From contig NZ_PJAS01000076.1 of the NCBI RefSeq assembly GCF_002836735.1, forward strand, positions 54,598 to 118,597: a stretch of DNA of 64,000 nt. The letters are read 5' to 3'. A program made the position numbers and the translations under genes. This stretch comes from Psychrobacter sp. 4Bb. Its GTDB lineage: Bacteria > Pseudomonadota > Gammaproteobacteria > Pseudomonadales > Moraxellaceae. Under the pieces are notes generated by a model. It was not told where the DNA came from, made no database searches, and saw only the letters and a list, made by a program, of their open reading frames with translations. This document shows positions 26,376 through 35,761 of this stretch, piece by piece (position 1 is the first letter of the stretch; the number at the start of each line of letters is the position of its first letter).

Positions 26376-27419
26376 TCAGCAACAACCGCCCAAGCCAGTT
26401 GCCAGCACCATAGGTTGAGTAAATGGCATTAACTCACCGCAGCCCGCAAAAATACCGTAGTGACGACTGTAATCACCGATAAACTCAAAATGCGGCGCAA
26501 AGCGTGATTCTTGCAGCATGCGAAACGTATTGCCACATACTGGGAATACCCGACCAGCTTCGATAGCATGATGTTTATCTAAATCAAACCGATGCGGGGA
26601 CTGCTCGATAGTTCCTTTATATATCACCGCTTGTCCGTGATCTTCGCAAGCATCCTCAAGCGAGTCGATTTTAAATAAGCGGTAAGTTGCAGAGAAAAAC
26701 TGGATATCACCAATTTTGGCCGCCAAAGTAGGATCTGTAATCTCAAGTGGACGATCTTCAACCAAACGTACGTCTAAGAAACCTGCATCTCGTGACAAAC
26801 GGTTAAAATCCTTCCAATACAATGCACCGCTCAAACACTCTCCATATAAGACTGGGTCATCGATTAAGTGTTGCGGGATACGGCGATCGGCATAGACATC
26901 AGAAAAATAAAACTCCCCACCAGGTTTCAGCAAACGCTGTACACTGGCCATAACCGCGGCTTTATCTGGTGATAAATTGATAACGCAATTGGAGACGATA
27001 ATATCAAAGCTATTAGCCTCAAGGTCTAGTTCATCTAGTTTCTCGATATAGCCGTGCAAAAATGTCACATTATCATAGCCAAACTTATCGACATGATAGG
27101 CTTGATGCTGTTTGGCAACGGCTAGCTGCTCATCGGTCATATCAACACCGACTACGTGCCCACTCTCACCAACCAGTTGTGCTAGTGCATAGACATCTCG
27201 GCCTGAGCCACTACCCAAGTCTAAAATTCGGCAGCCTTCAAGCAGTGCTGGACATACCAGACCACAGCCATAATAGCGATTCAATACTTCATCGTGAATA
27301 TTTGCGAGTAATGGCTTGAGCCACTCAGGCATATTGCTGATATCACAACACGCTGAAGTCTTTAAATCATCGGTACTCTGTAACTCTTTGCCATAGTAAT
27401 TTTGCACAACGTCATGCAT
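26376..27419 (-). CDS. arsM: arsenite S-adenosylmethionine methyltransferase (ArsM-like)
   Basis: 347 residues. The SAM-binding motif I is 'ILDLGSGSGRDVYAL' (about 65-79), with 'VVGVDMTDEQL' after it. Cysteines at the places used for As(III) binding and catalysis in ArsM are present: the 'ACC' pair (24-25), 'YYGCGL' (C52), 'SNCVINL' (C145) and 'GECLSGA' (C195). ArsM methylates arsenite to methyl- and dimethylarsenicals. The protein ends in 'GLGGCC'. It is the last gene of the cluster containing arsS and two glycosyltransferases, so its dimethylarsenical product probably feeds arsenosugar formation. Confidence 0.9.
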   Translation of the reverse strand: MHDVVQNYYGKELQSTDDLKTSACCDISNMPEWLKPLLANIHDEVLNRYYGCGLVCPALLEGCRILDLGSGSGRDVYALAQLVGESGHVVGVDMTDEQLAVAKQHQAYHVDKFGYDNVTFLHGYIEKLDELDLEANSFDIIVSNCVINLSPDKAAVMASVQRLLKPGGEFYFSDVYADRRIPQHLIDDPVLYGECLSGALYWKDFNRLSRDAGFLDVRLVEDRPLEITDPTLAAKIGDIQFFSATYRLFKIDSLEDACEDHGQAVIYKGTIEQSPHRFDLDKHHAIEAGRVFPVCGNTFRMLQESRFAPHFEFIGDYSRHYGIFAGCGELMPFTQPMVLATGLGGCC

Positions 27420-27542
27420 AACAATATCCTTATTGAATGTGCCATCCAGTTAAAAGTCTTAGTAAATCATCTTAGAATATGCAACTACGTTAGTGAATTT
27501 ACTGACCTAGTTATCAATTATCCGTTATCAGCTATTATCGAC

Positions 27543-28190
27543 CTAAATATTGACGTGAGAATCTAGCCAGCTTGATGGCAAATGCTTTAGATCTGTAGGC
27601 TCATCAATATCATGTAAAGGGTCAAATAGTGCCAGTGTCCAACCTAATGCCGCCATGCGCTGCTTGGTGACAGCGGCTACACTAACCGTACTCCAAACAA
27701 TGTCCGAAAACAGGCTGTCATCAACTTGTCTAAACCCTAACAGCACATAACCACCATCAGTCGCTGGAATCATAACCGCATCGTGCTGGTTTAGCTGCTG
27801 TACCGCTGTCTGAATACGTTCTGTCGTAAGACTAGGGCAATCCGTACCAATTAACACAACCTTATCAAAACGCTCCAATGCGCACTGACTGGCTATCAAC
27901 ATACGAAAACCCAAATCTCCGTCGGCCTGCGTAGACCAACGCAGTGGGTTGGGCAAATTAAGCGCCTGCCAGCATGGATCTGTTGGTGTTGGACTCACAC
28001 ATAGCTCAACGGAAAAGCCCGTATCAATGGTCTGCTCAATACTATGCAGTAATAGTTGCCTTGCCATACGTGCAGCGCCATCTATACCCAGTGCTGGCTG
28101 TAAGCGGGTTTTTGCCTTATTGGGTGCTGGATATTTTGCAAACAGAATGATGCAGGTATCTTGCTGTTTTGCAGATGAATCAGCTGTCAC
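27543..28190 (-). CDS. TIGR04282-type glycosyltransferase (DUF2064), arsenosugar cluster
   Basis: 215 residues of the DUF2064/TIGR04282 family, with a nucleotidyl/glycosyltransferase A fold: 'CIILFAKYPAPNKAKTRLQPALG' at the start (sugar-nucleotide site), 'VVLIGTDCPSLTTERI' with the metal-binding DxD-like Asp, and 'HDAVMIPATDGGYVLLGF'. The family is named for its link to arsenosugar biosynthesis clusters; the exact sugar transfer step is not proven. Cytoplasmic. It lies 84 bp after the companion glycosyltransferase gene and before arsM. Confidence 0.88.
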   Translation of the reverse strand: MTADSSAKQQDTCIILFAKYPAPNKAKTRLQPALGIDGAARMARQLLLHSIEQTIDTGFSVELCVSPTPTDPCWQALNLPNPLRWSTQADGDLGFRMLIASQCALERFDKVVLIGTDCPSLTTERIQTAVQQLNQHDAVMIPATDGGYVLLGFRQVDDSLFSDIVWSTVSVAAVTKQRMAALGWTLALFDPLHDIDEPTDLKHLPSSWLDSHVNI

Positions 28191-28273
28191 TTAATGGTCT
28201 CTCAATTAGTCAAATGTACAAGGACGAACCCTTTCTTATTTTGTCTATCATATTTATAAACCAAACAATCTCA

Positions 28274-29002
28274 CTAGTTATAGTAGCGTTGCTTTAAGAC
28301 GCTATGCGATACGCCGCGCCAATAATCAAAGCGTAAGTGCCACATCAAGAAAATCGTCCGCCATGTACCATGCTGCTGCCAACGCCGCGCAGATGTTATG
28401 ACTTTACTTTTTAGACAAGCTGGACGAGAAATTTTCTTTAGCCGTTTACAGAGCTCAACATCTTCCATCAATGGCTGATCAGGATAGCCACCAATCTGCT
28501 CGAACACGGACTTTTTGATAAATATTGCTTGATCACCAGTGGCTATACTGACTAGACGTGAGCGCTGGTTTATCATTAACCCGACCATGCTTAACAATGG
28601 ATTATGGCTGTCTAAACGGACATCAAAACGTCCCCAATCGTACTGAGCTACTGCCTGCTGAACGTTATCTATCGCGTCAGCTGGCAGCTCGGTATCAGCA
28701 TGTAAAAATAGCAACACATCACCTGTTGCCAACATAGCGCCCGCATTCATCTGCTGTGCACGCCCTACCGTAGATTCGATAACATGCCAATCAATAACTG
28801 ATTGAGCAATCTCTGTACTTGTGAGCATCTCTTTGGCGACAGTAACCGAACCATCCACTGAGCCACCATCGACCAATATCACTTGCTGCGGTGCCGGATC
28901 GAGATGGACAATATGAGCAATAAGCTCAGGCAAGTTGTTCGCTTCATTTAATAATGGAACAATAATTGATAGGTTCAATGGATATACCGTCACGTCAATC
29001 AA
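28274..29002 (-). CDS. TIGR04283-type family 2 glycosyltransferase, arsenosugar cluster
   Basis: 242 residues with a GT-A fold: 'LSIIVPLLNEANNLPELIAHI' at the N-terminus, 'VILVDGGSVDGSVTVAKE', 'GDVLLFLHADTELPAD' carrying the metal-binding Asp residues, and 'GGYPDQPLMEDVELCKRLKK' as acceptor/catalytic base loop. The TIGR04283 family is associated with arsenosugar biosynthesis. It is cytoplasmic or peripheral to the membrane. It lies between the DUF547 gene (21 bp gap) and the DUF2064 gene, all in one direction. Confidence 0.9.
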   Translation of the reverse strand: MIDVTVYPLNLSIIVPLLNEANNLPELIAHIVHLDPAPQQVILVDGGSVDGSVTVAKEMLTSTEIAQSVIDWHVIESTVGRAQQMNAGAMLATGDVLLFLHADTELPADAIDNVQQAVAQYDWGRFDVRLDSHNPLLSMVGLMINQRSRLVSIATGDQAIFIKKSVFEQIGGYPDQPLMEDVELCKRLKKISRPACLKSKVITSARRWQQHGTWRTIFLMWHLRFDYWRGVSHSVLKQRYYN

Positions 29003-29023
29003 CTAGTAAGATTAAAAACTGGC

Positions 29024-29845
29024 TTATTTCTTATTCAAATTCCAGTTGTAATCGGTATAGCTTATTTTTATCTTGCCTTGTTTGAGATCCGCTGTCTGAG
29101 CTTTACTCAATCCTAATGACGAGCTATAACGACCTAGAAACCCTGCTAAATCTTTTGTGCCACGCCAATTGGTTGCAAAGTCTTCTTTATACCATTTAAA
29201 AATTGGTGACACTCTTAGCGTATCGCCTTTGAGACTGTTGCGGCTACTGTCTGCTAAAAACTTAGACGTTGCTTGCTCTAATTGATTGTCTAATCGCTTG
29301 CCGGTAAAGGCATCATCTTGCAATGCAGGGCAACCGATACTGGCACAATTGACTGCAAAGTGAATGCGCGGATCGTTGTAGCGTTTAGAACCACGAATCA
29401 GGTTATGCTCGATATCATCAAGTGAGCGCGTCTTACCAAGTAGCGAAACAAACTCTTGCTTCCATGGTGACCCAAACAGTCCGCCAATATCTTTGATAGA
29501 TTTAACGTTTGGATATTTCGTCAATACCAAATCTACCGTACCAGCGTTATAAACGTTGATTAAAAATGCCAACTGCTCATTTTTACTCCAACGATTAAAC
29601 TCTGATTGAGATACCTTGCTCGTCGCTTCTAGATAGCTTGTCAGCTTACTTTGATCTGCTTTCATACCAGCATAATTGACTACTGAAGCTTTGCCACCGT
29701 TGGTCATGGTCACATGCTTATTTAATAAGCTATCCCAGCTCTGATGGTTGAAGTCAGCATGAGCAGCCACGCTTGCTAATAAAATAGTCGTAGCAATCAC
29801 TGGTTGGGCGAAAAATGTCTTCGCTGAAAAGTTAGATACTGACAT
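29024..29845 (-). CDS. DUF547 exported protein in the arsenosugar cluster
   Basis: 273 residues. The N-terminal signal peptide has hydrophobic core 'PVIATTILLASVAA' and likely cleavage after 'AHA', so the protein is probably periplasmic. The DUF547 domain shows 'LAFLINVYNAGTVDLVLTKYP', 'SLDDIEHNLIRG', 'DPRIHFAVNCASIGCPALQ' and 'FKWYKEDF'. The conserved Asn, His and Cys residues suggest an enzyme, but the activity is not known. Such genes often occur in arsenosugar-type clusters. It lies between arsS and the glycosyltransferase gene. Confidence 0.88.
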   Translation of the reverse strand: MSVSNFSAKTFFAQPVIATTILLASVAAHADFNHQSWDSLLNKHVTMTNGGKASVVNYAGMKADQSKLTSYLEATSKVSQSEFNRWSKNEQLAFLINVYNAGTVDLVLTKYPNVKSIKDIGGLFGSPWKQEFVSLLGKTRSLDDIEHNLIRGSKRYNDPRIHFAVNCASIGCPALQDDAFTGKRLDNQLEQATSKFLADSSRNSLKGDTLRVSPIFKWYKEDFATNWRGTKDLAGFLGRYSSSLGLSKAQTADLKQGKIKISYTDYNWNLNKK

Positions 29846-29938
29846 AAGGCTTACTCCGTTTATACTGATTGTTTTTTATCTATACCAAAAGTACTTATAT
29901 TGAACGTACTTATATTAAAAGCACTTACATTAGAACGG

Positions 29939-30931
29939 CTAAGGCGTGTCTGCTAGCACTGGCTCTACTGCCTCTTCTTCTAACGCGCCGCCACAACTAC
30001 TGCCCTGTCCTGCTGTACAGCCATAGCAGTGGTCAGCAATGGCGATGTCATCACCAGAAGGGTTTTGCGTTAACAAATCACTTAGGTGTCGCCGTGACTT
30101 GTTTGGGACAGGAATCTCTAACTGCTGATTGAAATCACAATCAAATAACTCACCCAACCAATTGACACTAATGGTCGAACGGCACATGACCTCGGCTAAA
30201 TTGGCAGCCATATAATTAGCTTTGAGCAAATCCATATACGGGTGGAACTGTTTTTTTGCCAATAGCACCGCACCAAACCGCTGAATCGGCATGTTTGTTA
30301 GGGCAAATAAATGATTAAACTCGATATCAAAGTGTACTTTTAGCTCACGCTTGTAATCTGCTTCAAGCTGCTGTTGATTGGGCGGCAGCGTCGCACCTTG
30401 TGGGTTGTAGACCAAGTTTAATGTTAAATTTGAATCAGGCTTGCCGTACCCCAACTGATTGAGCTTCTGCAATCCCAATATACTGTCGTCAAACGCGCCT
30501 TTACCGCGCTGCTTATCTACATTTTCTAGGGAATAGCAAGGCAAAGAAGCCACCACTTCCACTTGGTTGTCTGCTAAAAACTGCGCCATATCCTCATAAC
30601 CCTCTTCCATAAGAATGGTCAGGTTACAGCGGTCTATCACTTTGACGCCTAATGCCCGAGCGGCCTTGACCAAATACTTAAAATCCTCATGCATCTCAGG
30701 CGCACCGCCCGTCAAATCAAGCGTATCGATATTTTGTGCTTGCAATACTTCTGGTATCAGCTCAACCAATTCACGCGACATCATCTCGGTACGATAAGGG
30801 CTGGCAGCCACATGACAATGTACGCAGGACATATTGCATAAGTAGCCCATATTAACTTGCAATATGGTCAGTTGACGACGTTTTATCGCTGGAAAATCCG
30901 TATGCTCAAGTAGCTCGATAGTTGATTTCAT
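29939..30931 (-). CDS. arsS: arsenosugar biosynthesis radical SAM protein ArsS
   Basis: 330 residues. The radical SAM motif is 'CNMSCVHC' (C32, C36, C39), followed by the DLTGGAPEM segment. The C-terminal part has 'SVNWLGELFDCDFNQQL' and the Cys-rich end 'HCYGCTAGQGSSCGG', which likely binds an auxiliary iron-sulfur cluster. ArsS is thought to transfer a deoxyadenosyl radical to dimethylarsinous acid, giving 5'-deoxy-5'-dimethylarsinoyl-adenosine, the precursor of arsenosugars. It is cytoplasmic. The neighbours (ArsM, two glycosyltransferases) match this pathway. Confidence 0.93.
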   Translation of the reverse strand: MKSTIELLEHTDFPAIKRRQLTILQVNMGYLCNMSCVHCHVAASPYRTEMMSRELVELIPEVLQAQNIDTLDLTGGAPEMHEDFKYLVKAARALGVKVIDRCNLTILMEEGYEDMAQFLADNQVEVVASLPCYSLENVDKQRGKGAFDDSILGLQKLNQLGYGKPDSNLTLNLVYNPQGATLPPNQQQLEADYKRELKVHFDIEFNHLFALTNMPIQRFGAVLLAKKQFHPYMDLLKANYMAANLAEVMCRSTISVNWLGELFDCDFNQQLEIPVPNKSRRHLSDLLTQNPSGDDIAIADHCYGCTAGQGSSCGGALEEEAVEPVLADTP

Positions 30932-31181
30932 GGTGGTCTAAAATCCTGTTAGCAGTACAACTAAAAAAGGATAGCAACGTAAAATTAAAGATTAGAAAAC
31001 ACAGATAGCGCATTGCTTTTACTGTTTATTTTTAATATTTACAACGTAAAACCTGATTGCTTACTTTACGGTTTATCTAATCAATCATACCTGATTATGA
31101 ATACGCATTGATGACTAATCATATGGATTTTATGGTTTATTCTAAATGAGCATTAACCTTCGTTAGTTCTTATCAGCTTCG

Positions 31182-32372
31182 TCAATTCTTATTAACTTCG
31201 ATAAAACGCTTATCGATATACTTCTTGAGATGCCATACCCAGCGGCCTTGTAGGTTTACATTACCCCAACTACCAATGGCGTATTTGTCACCGCAAGACA
31301 GCAGATATAGCGTGCGTGATTTTGGCTGATAACTCCTCATTACGTTGTCACCCAGATAGGCCAATAGATTATCGGCTTCGACAGCACCACCATGCACCGA
31401 GTGAACCCCCGAGTGCGCCACGTATTTATCGATTCGTGTCGCTACATCACCAACCGCAAACACATTAGAATGAGAGACGCTCTGTTGCTTATCGTTTACC
31501 GCGACAAACCCATCACCTTCTATATCCAAATCCGTAGAAGCTGTCCATGCCGACCCTATGACGCCAGTCGCAGCGATGACAGCATTGATGGGCAATGATT
31601 TATGGGTGGTCGATAATTTGCCATCACGATAATCGGTCGCTCGTTCTCGAATTATCGTAATGCCATGGCGATGTAACTGCTGAACAACTCGGTGACGAAA
31701 GCCTGAGTTAAACCCTGACAATAGATTCTCACCGCATACTAATGTCACCTGATGATTACGATTGATGTTCCGTAGCGCGACTTGGGCTGCCATCACCAAT
31801 TCTATGGCCGCAGCACCTGCTCCGATAATAGCCAATTGATACTTTTCAGACTGCTGAGCGGCCTTTAGAATCCGCTGCCATTGAGTGATAAATGTTGATA
31901 ATGGTCGTATGGCAATCACGTTAGTATTAGCAGCGCCAGTATTGTTATCGTCATTATCGCTTCTGTACTCGTTGTAGCTATTGTGGTCAGGTTGCCAACG
32001 CATGTCTGTATCTGCGCCCGTATTTAGAGACAACACATCGTAGTCAAAATCCGTTTGTTCATCGCCAGTCGTAACCACCTTGTTTGACGCTGCGTTTACT
32101 TTTACAAGCGACTGCTGAATGAATCTCACACCTGCTCGCACACAAAGCGATTTGATATCGATACTGATATCATGTAACTGATAATGCCCTGCCATCCAAC
32201 CTGGTAACATGCCAGAATAGATGGTTTGCGGTTGTTCACTAATTAAATGAATGTCTGCCTCTATCGTATCGGCGTCCTTTAAACGCGCGGCGCTAAGTCG
32301 ACGCAACATACCAATATGAGCATGACCTGCGCCTGCCAATAGTAGTGTCTTTTTCGATGAAAATTTCGTCAT
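31182..32372 (-). CDS. FAD-dependent pyridine nucleotide-disulfide-type oxidoreductase
   Basis: About 396 residues. The N-terminal dinucleotide fold is 'LLLAGAGHAHIGMLRRL', the GHAH-type start shared with the flavoprotein domain fused to some SelD selenophosphate synthetases. 'LAIIGAGAAAIELVMAA' is the second (NADH) fold and 'SNVFAVGDVAT' the FAD-binding end. There is no redox CxxC, so it is more like an NDH-2/quinone reductase-type enzyme. The electron acceptor is unknown. The open frame begins at a TTG (32387); I prefer the ATG at 32372, though neither has a good ribosome-binding site. It is the first gene of the arsenosugar direction, 250 bp ahead of arsS. Confidence 0.82.
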   Translation of the reverse strand: MTKFSSKKTLLLAGAGHAHIGMLRRLSAARLKDADTIEADIHLISEQPQTIYSGMLPGWMAGHYQLHDISIDIKSLCVRAGVRFIQQSLVKVNAASNKVVTTGDEQTDFDYDVLSLNTGADTDMRWQPDHNSYNEYRSDNDDNNTGAANTNVIAIRPLSTFITQWQRILKAAQQSEKYQLAIIGAGAAAIELVMAAQVALRNINRNHQVTLVCGENLLSGFNSGFRHRVVQQLHRHGITIIRERATDYRDGKLSTTHKSLPINAVIAATGVIGSAWTASTDLDIEGDGFVAVNDKQQSVSHSNVFAVGDVATRIDKYVAHSGVHSVHGGAVEADNLLAYLGDNVMRSYQPKSRTLYLLSCGDKYAIGSWGNVNLQGRWVWHLKKYIDKRFIEVNKN

Positions 32373-32740
32373 AGATGATTTTATCAAGGCGGTTAGTTGC
32401 TGTTAATATTTGATGGAATATTGATTGATATAAATGACTTTAAAAACTCATTTAAAAGTATCATATAAATAAGACCAGTCTGTTGCGGGCAAACAGTAAG
32501 AGCGTAAATGGCTTATGTGGTTTATACAGACTCAGCGATAGTCACTGCTTTAACCGTTATTGTTAGAGCGATACCTTGTATAACTGAATTAAAATCATAA
32601 AATAAGGTGAAATTATTTATCATCGCCCAGTACAATAGGACAGTATAAGAGCCGCAGGATAAATTGCGCTACTTGACTCATTATTTGAGAAATATCGTCA
32701 AAACCGTTAATGAAAATTATAAGTAATCAAGGAACATTAC
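32373..32740. other. divergent intergenic region
   Basis: About 370 bases between the FAD oxidoreductase (minus) and the lysophospholipase-like gene (plus). It is AT-rich and should hold promoters for the arsenosugar cluster and for the hydrolase. I see no distinct ArsR-type operator, repeat or small gene. AAGGAA just before 32741 is the ribosome-binding site of the plus gene. Confidence 0.45.
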
Positions 32741-33697
32741 ATGAGTACCAATATCGATACCAGTAACGATCACATTTTGTCTTCTGACAATATTCACTAC
32801 TTGCACCATGACTTTTTTGAACCAAGTAGCAAAGACGTCGAGATTAGCGCAACTTTACTGATTGTGCATGGCATGGCAGAGCACAGCGGTCGCTATAGCG
32901 ATTTTGCACAGTTTTTGGCAGACAATGGTATCGCTGTGGCGACTTACGATCATTTGGGTCATGGACAGACTATCAAGACTGAGGCCGATCTTGGGTTTTT
33001 TGGTGAAGAGCATCCGGTACAGTCGCTACTAAAAGACGTGATAGTCATGGCCGATAGCTTAAAAGACCGTCATCCAGACGTTCCGCATTTTGTGATGGGT
33101 CACTCGATGGGCTCGTTTATCGTGCGCAATGTACTCAAGCATCATGCGCATAATTTCACAGGTGCTATCCTAATGGGTTCAGCAGACGCCAACCCACTGG
33201 CCAAGGTTTTATTACCTATTAACAAGCTACTGGCCAGAGTCGCCCCAAGACAACCGAATACTGTTTTTGCCAAGGTGATGAATAAAGTCCTTAACAGCCA
33301 ACTATCTGATCGCAATTCGTCCTCACAGTTTGCATGGCTCAGTGAAAATACCGCAAACATTGAAGCCTATGAAGCCGATCCTAAGACTGGTTTTGACTTT
33401 ACCAATAATGGCTTTATGACATTGTTTACGCTCATGGATACTGGACTAAACAAAAATTGGGCTACCACTATTGCCAAAAACTTCCCGATGCTGTTTATCA
33501 GCGGTGAAGATGATCCGATTGGTGAAATGGGTCGCGGTATACGTAGGGTTGTCACGCGTCTGGACAAGCGTCATTTCAGTCATGTCGATATTCAGCTGTA
33601 TCCTAATATGCGCCATGAAGTGCTGCACGAAAAGGATAAGCAGACCGTTTATCAAGATATTTTAGAGTGGATAGAGACCAACACGACAGACGATTAA
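32741..33697 (+). CDS. alpha/beta hydrolase, monoacylglycerol lipase / lysophospholipase type
   Basis: 318 residues of the serine aminopeptidase S33/Hydrolase_4 family. 'ATLLIVHGMAEHSGRY' is the oxyanion-hole segment, followed by 'VATYDHLGHGQT'. The nucleophile is in 'VMGHSMGSFI', the acid in 'ISGEDDPIGEMGRG' and the His in 'YPNMRHEVLHE'. Likely substrates are monoglycerides or lysophospholipids. It has no signal peptide. It stands alone with its own ribosome-binding site (AAGGAA). Confidence 0.88.
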   Translation: MSTNIDTSNDHILSSDNIHYLHHDFFEPSSKDVEISATLLIVHGMAEHSGRYSDFAQFLADNGIAVATYDHLGHGQTIKTEADLGFFGEEHPVQSLLKDVIVMADSLKDRHPDVPHFVMGHSMGSFIVRNVLKHHAHNFTGAILMGSADANPLAKVLLPINKLLARVAPRQPNTVFAKVMNKVLNSQLSDRNSSSQFAWLSENTANIEAYEADPKTGFDFTNNGFMTLFTLMDTGLNKNWATTIAKNFPMLFISGEDDPIGEMGRGIRRVVTRLDKRHFSHVDIQLYPNMRHEVLHEKDKQTVYQDILEWIETNTTDD

Positions 33698-33706
33698 ATC
33701 ATGATA

Positions 33707-33745
33707 AATGAGTTGTTTTGAGAGGATACCTGAAAACAACTCATT
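33707..33745 (+). terminator. stem-loop after the lipase gene
   Basis: AATGAGTTGTTTT (33707-33719) and AAAACAACTCATT (33733-33745) form a perfect 13-bp stem. No T run follows, so it may be a 3'-end stabiliser or a weak terminator. Confidence 0.45.
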
Positions 33746-33921
33746 CAATATTGTCACAATAAGACCCTCAACGTGTTTGCTAAAAGTGGTCAAATTAGCG
33801 ACAATACGGCAAGCAAGTTTTTGGACCAAGCCATACTTTGAATTTTCTTTAGGCTGGGTCATATAAGTCTTTAACCATAACATTAAGATCACCCTCCCTT
33901 TCATTCATTTTAGGAACCTTT

Positions 33922-34743
33922 ATGTCATTACAACAAACCATCGAACAAGCATTTGAAAATCGCAACGAATACAGCCCAGCCAATATGCCACAAGACGTGC
34001 GCGATGCTATCAACCAAGTACTTGAGCAACTAGATAACGGTAGCCTGCGCGTAGCAGAAAAGAAAGATGGCGAATGGGTTGTCAATCAGTGGGCCAAAAA
34101 AGCCGTACTATTGTCTTTCCGTCTAAACGACAACTACGTCCAAGCTGCTGGCGAACACGTACAGTTCTATGACAAAGTACCGACTAAATTTGCTAACTGG
34201 ACTGAAGCACAGTTTAAAGAAGCAGGCGTACGCGTTGTACCACCAGCTGTTGCTCGTAGAGGTTCATTCATCGCAGCAGGCGCAGTATTGATGCCGTCAT
34301 ACGTCAACATCGGTGCCTATGTCGATCAAGGCGCGATGGTTGATACCTGGGCGACTGTTGGTTCATGTGCTCAAATCGGTAAAAACGTGCATCTATCAGG
34401 CGGCGTTGGCATCGGCGGTGTATTAGAGCCATTGCAAGCAAACCCTACTATCATCGAAGACAACTGCTTCATCGGTGCACGCTCTGAAATCGTTGAAGGC
34501 GTTATCGTTGAAGAAGGCGCTGTCATCTCTATGGGTGTCTATATCGGTCAATCGACGCGCATCTATGATCGCGAAACTGGCGAGATTCATCGTGGCCGTG
34601 TACCAGCAGGTTCTGTTGTCGTACCAGGTAGCTTACCGTCAGAAGATGGCACGCACAGCTTGTACGCTGCCATCATCGTGAAAAAAGTTGACGCGCAAAC
34701 TCGTGCAAAAACATCAGTAAACGAGCTATTACGCCTAGCCTAA
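33922..34743 (+). CDS. dapD: 2,3,4,5-tetrahydropyridine-2,6-dicarboxylate N-succinyltransferase
   Basis: 273 residues (E. coli DapD 274). It transfers succinyl from succinyl-CoA to tetrahydrodipicolinate in the lysine and meso-diaminopimelate pathway needed for peptidoglycan. The N-terminal helical domain ('[21 protein letters not shown]') is followed by a left-handed beta-helix of hexapeptide repeats ('[34 protein letters not shown]' region, about 115-150) and '[12 protein letters not shown]'. Cytoplasmic trimer. AGGAACC lies just upstream of the ATG. Confidence 0.98.
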   Translation: MSLQQTIEQAFENRNEYSPANMPQDVRDAINQVLEQLDNGSLRVAEKKDGEWVVNQWAKKAVLLSFRLNDNYVQAAGEHVQFYDKVPTKFANWTEAQFKEAGVRVVPPAVARRGSFIAAGAVLMPSYVNIGAYVDQGAMVDTWATVGSCAQIGKNVHLSGGVGIGGVLEPLQANPTIIEDNCFIGARSEIVEGVIVEEGAVISMGVYIGQSTRIYDRETGEIHRGRVPAGSVVVPGSLPSEDGTHSLYAAIIVKKVDAQTRAKTSVNELLRLA

Positions 34744-34788
34744 ATATTTGGCAAGTACCGTTGTTTATTGAATAATATTGTTTTATAT

Positions 34789-34822
34789 GAAGATGCTGGG
34801 GGATGACTCCAGCATCTTTTTT
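34789..34822 (+). terminator. dapD terminator
   Basis: AGATGCTGG (34791-34799) pairs with CCAGCATCT (34809-34817), followed by TTTTT. It lies about 50 bp past the dapD stop. Confidence 0.85.
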
Positions 34823-34968
34823 GCAGCTTAATATAACGCGTTACGTTATAATCCTCTTTTAGTTTGTCTTTATACAAACACAAAATCATTCGTATCATCC
34901 TCTGCCTTTTTATTACGATTGATAAGCGCTTCATCGCCTTATCGACCTTCAACTGTATTTGAAATATT

Positions 34969-35700
34969 ATGAGTGAATCATCATTACGCACCGCCACTAT
35001 CCCTGTCACTGACCCTGAAGCAGGGTTGCGTCTGACTGAGATTTTTTATTCCTTACAAGGTGAGGCAATCACCTCAGGCTTGCCGACGATATTTGTACGT
35101 CTAACAGGCTGTCCGCTGCGCTGCGTCTATTGTGATACCGAATATGCTTTTACTGGCGGCGAACGTCAATCATTAGAAACCATCATAGAAACCATCAAAG
35201 GTTATCCGTGCAAGCGCATCTGTCTGACTGGTGGTGAACCATTAGCACAGCCAAATGCCATTGAGTTGATGAAACGTTTGCTGAGCGATGGGTATGAGAT
35301 ATCCCTTGAGACCGCAGGCGCACTCACGGTAGAAAACGTGCCAGCAGCAGTCAGTAAGGTAATGGATCTCAAAACGCCAAGCTCAGGCGAAGTCGATAAA
35401 AATCTATGGTCAAACCTCGACTATCTCACTCAGCATGACCAAATCAAGTTTGTCATTATGAATCGTACAGATTACGACTGGGCAAAAGCTAAATTGACCG
35501 AGTATAAGCTAAACGAACTGGTCGGCACGGTGTGGTTCTCTCCAATGTTTAACGTCGCAGATGATGTCGATGAACAGCTCAGCCCTGAAGTACCTGTATT
35601 GGCGCGCGAGCTAGCAGAATGGATGTTGGCTGATGCCTTGCCAGTTCGCTTTCAGCTGCAATTGCACAAAATCATTTGGGCAGATGCCAAAGGCAAGTAA
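34969..35700 (+). CDS. queE: 7-carboxy-7-deazaguanine synthase
   Basis: 243 residues (E. coli QueE 223). A radical SAM enzyme that contracts the ring of 6-carboxy-tetrahydropterin to 7-carboxy-7-deazaguanine, for queuosine tRNA modification. 'LRLTEIFYSLQGEAITSGLPTIFVRLTGC' gives the substrate-binding start. The cluster motif is 'CPLRCVYC' (CX3CX2C type), followed by 'ICLTGGEPLAQ' and 'ISLETAGAL'. Cytoplasmic. queC and queD are not in the window. A short intergenic gap of 61 bp separates it from the exporter gene downstream. Confidence 0.95.
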   Translation: MSESSLRTATIPVTDPEAGLRLTEIFYSLQGEAITSGLPTIFVRLTGCPLRCVYCDTEYAFTGGERQSLETIIETIKGYPCKRICLTGGEPLAQPNAIELMKRLLSDGYEISLETAGALTVENVPAAVSKVMDLKTPSSGEVDKNLWSNLDYLTQHDQIKFVIMNRTDYDWAKAKLTEYKLNELVGTVWFSPMFNVADDVDEQLSPEVPVLARELAEWMLADALPVRFQLQLHKIIWADAKGK

Positions 35701-35761
35701 CTATCAGCAAGTAACAAACAGAAAGTGTGAACACGTTGAGTGCCATGGATAAGGTAGCGGT

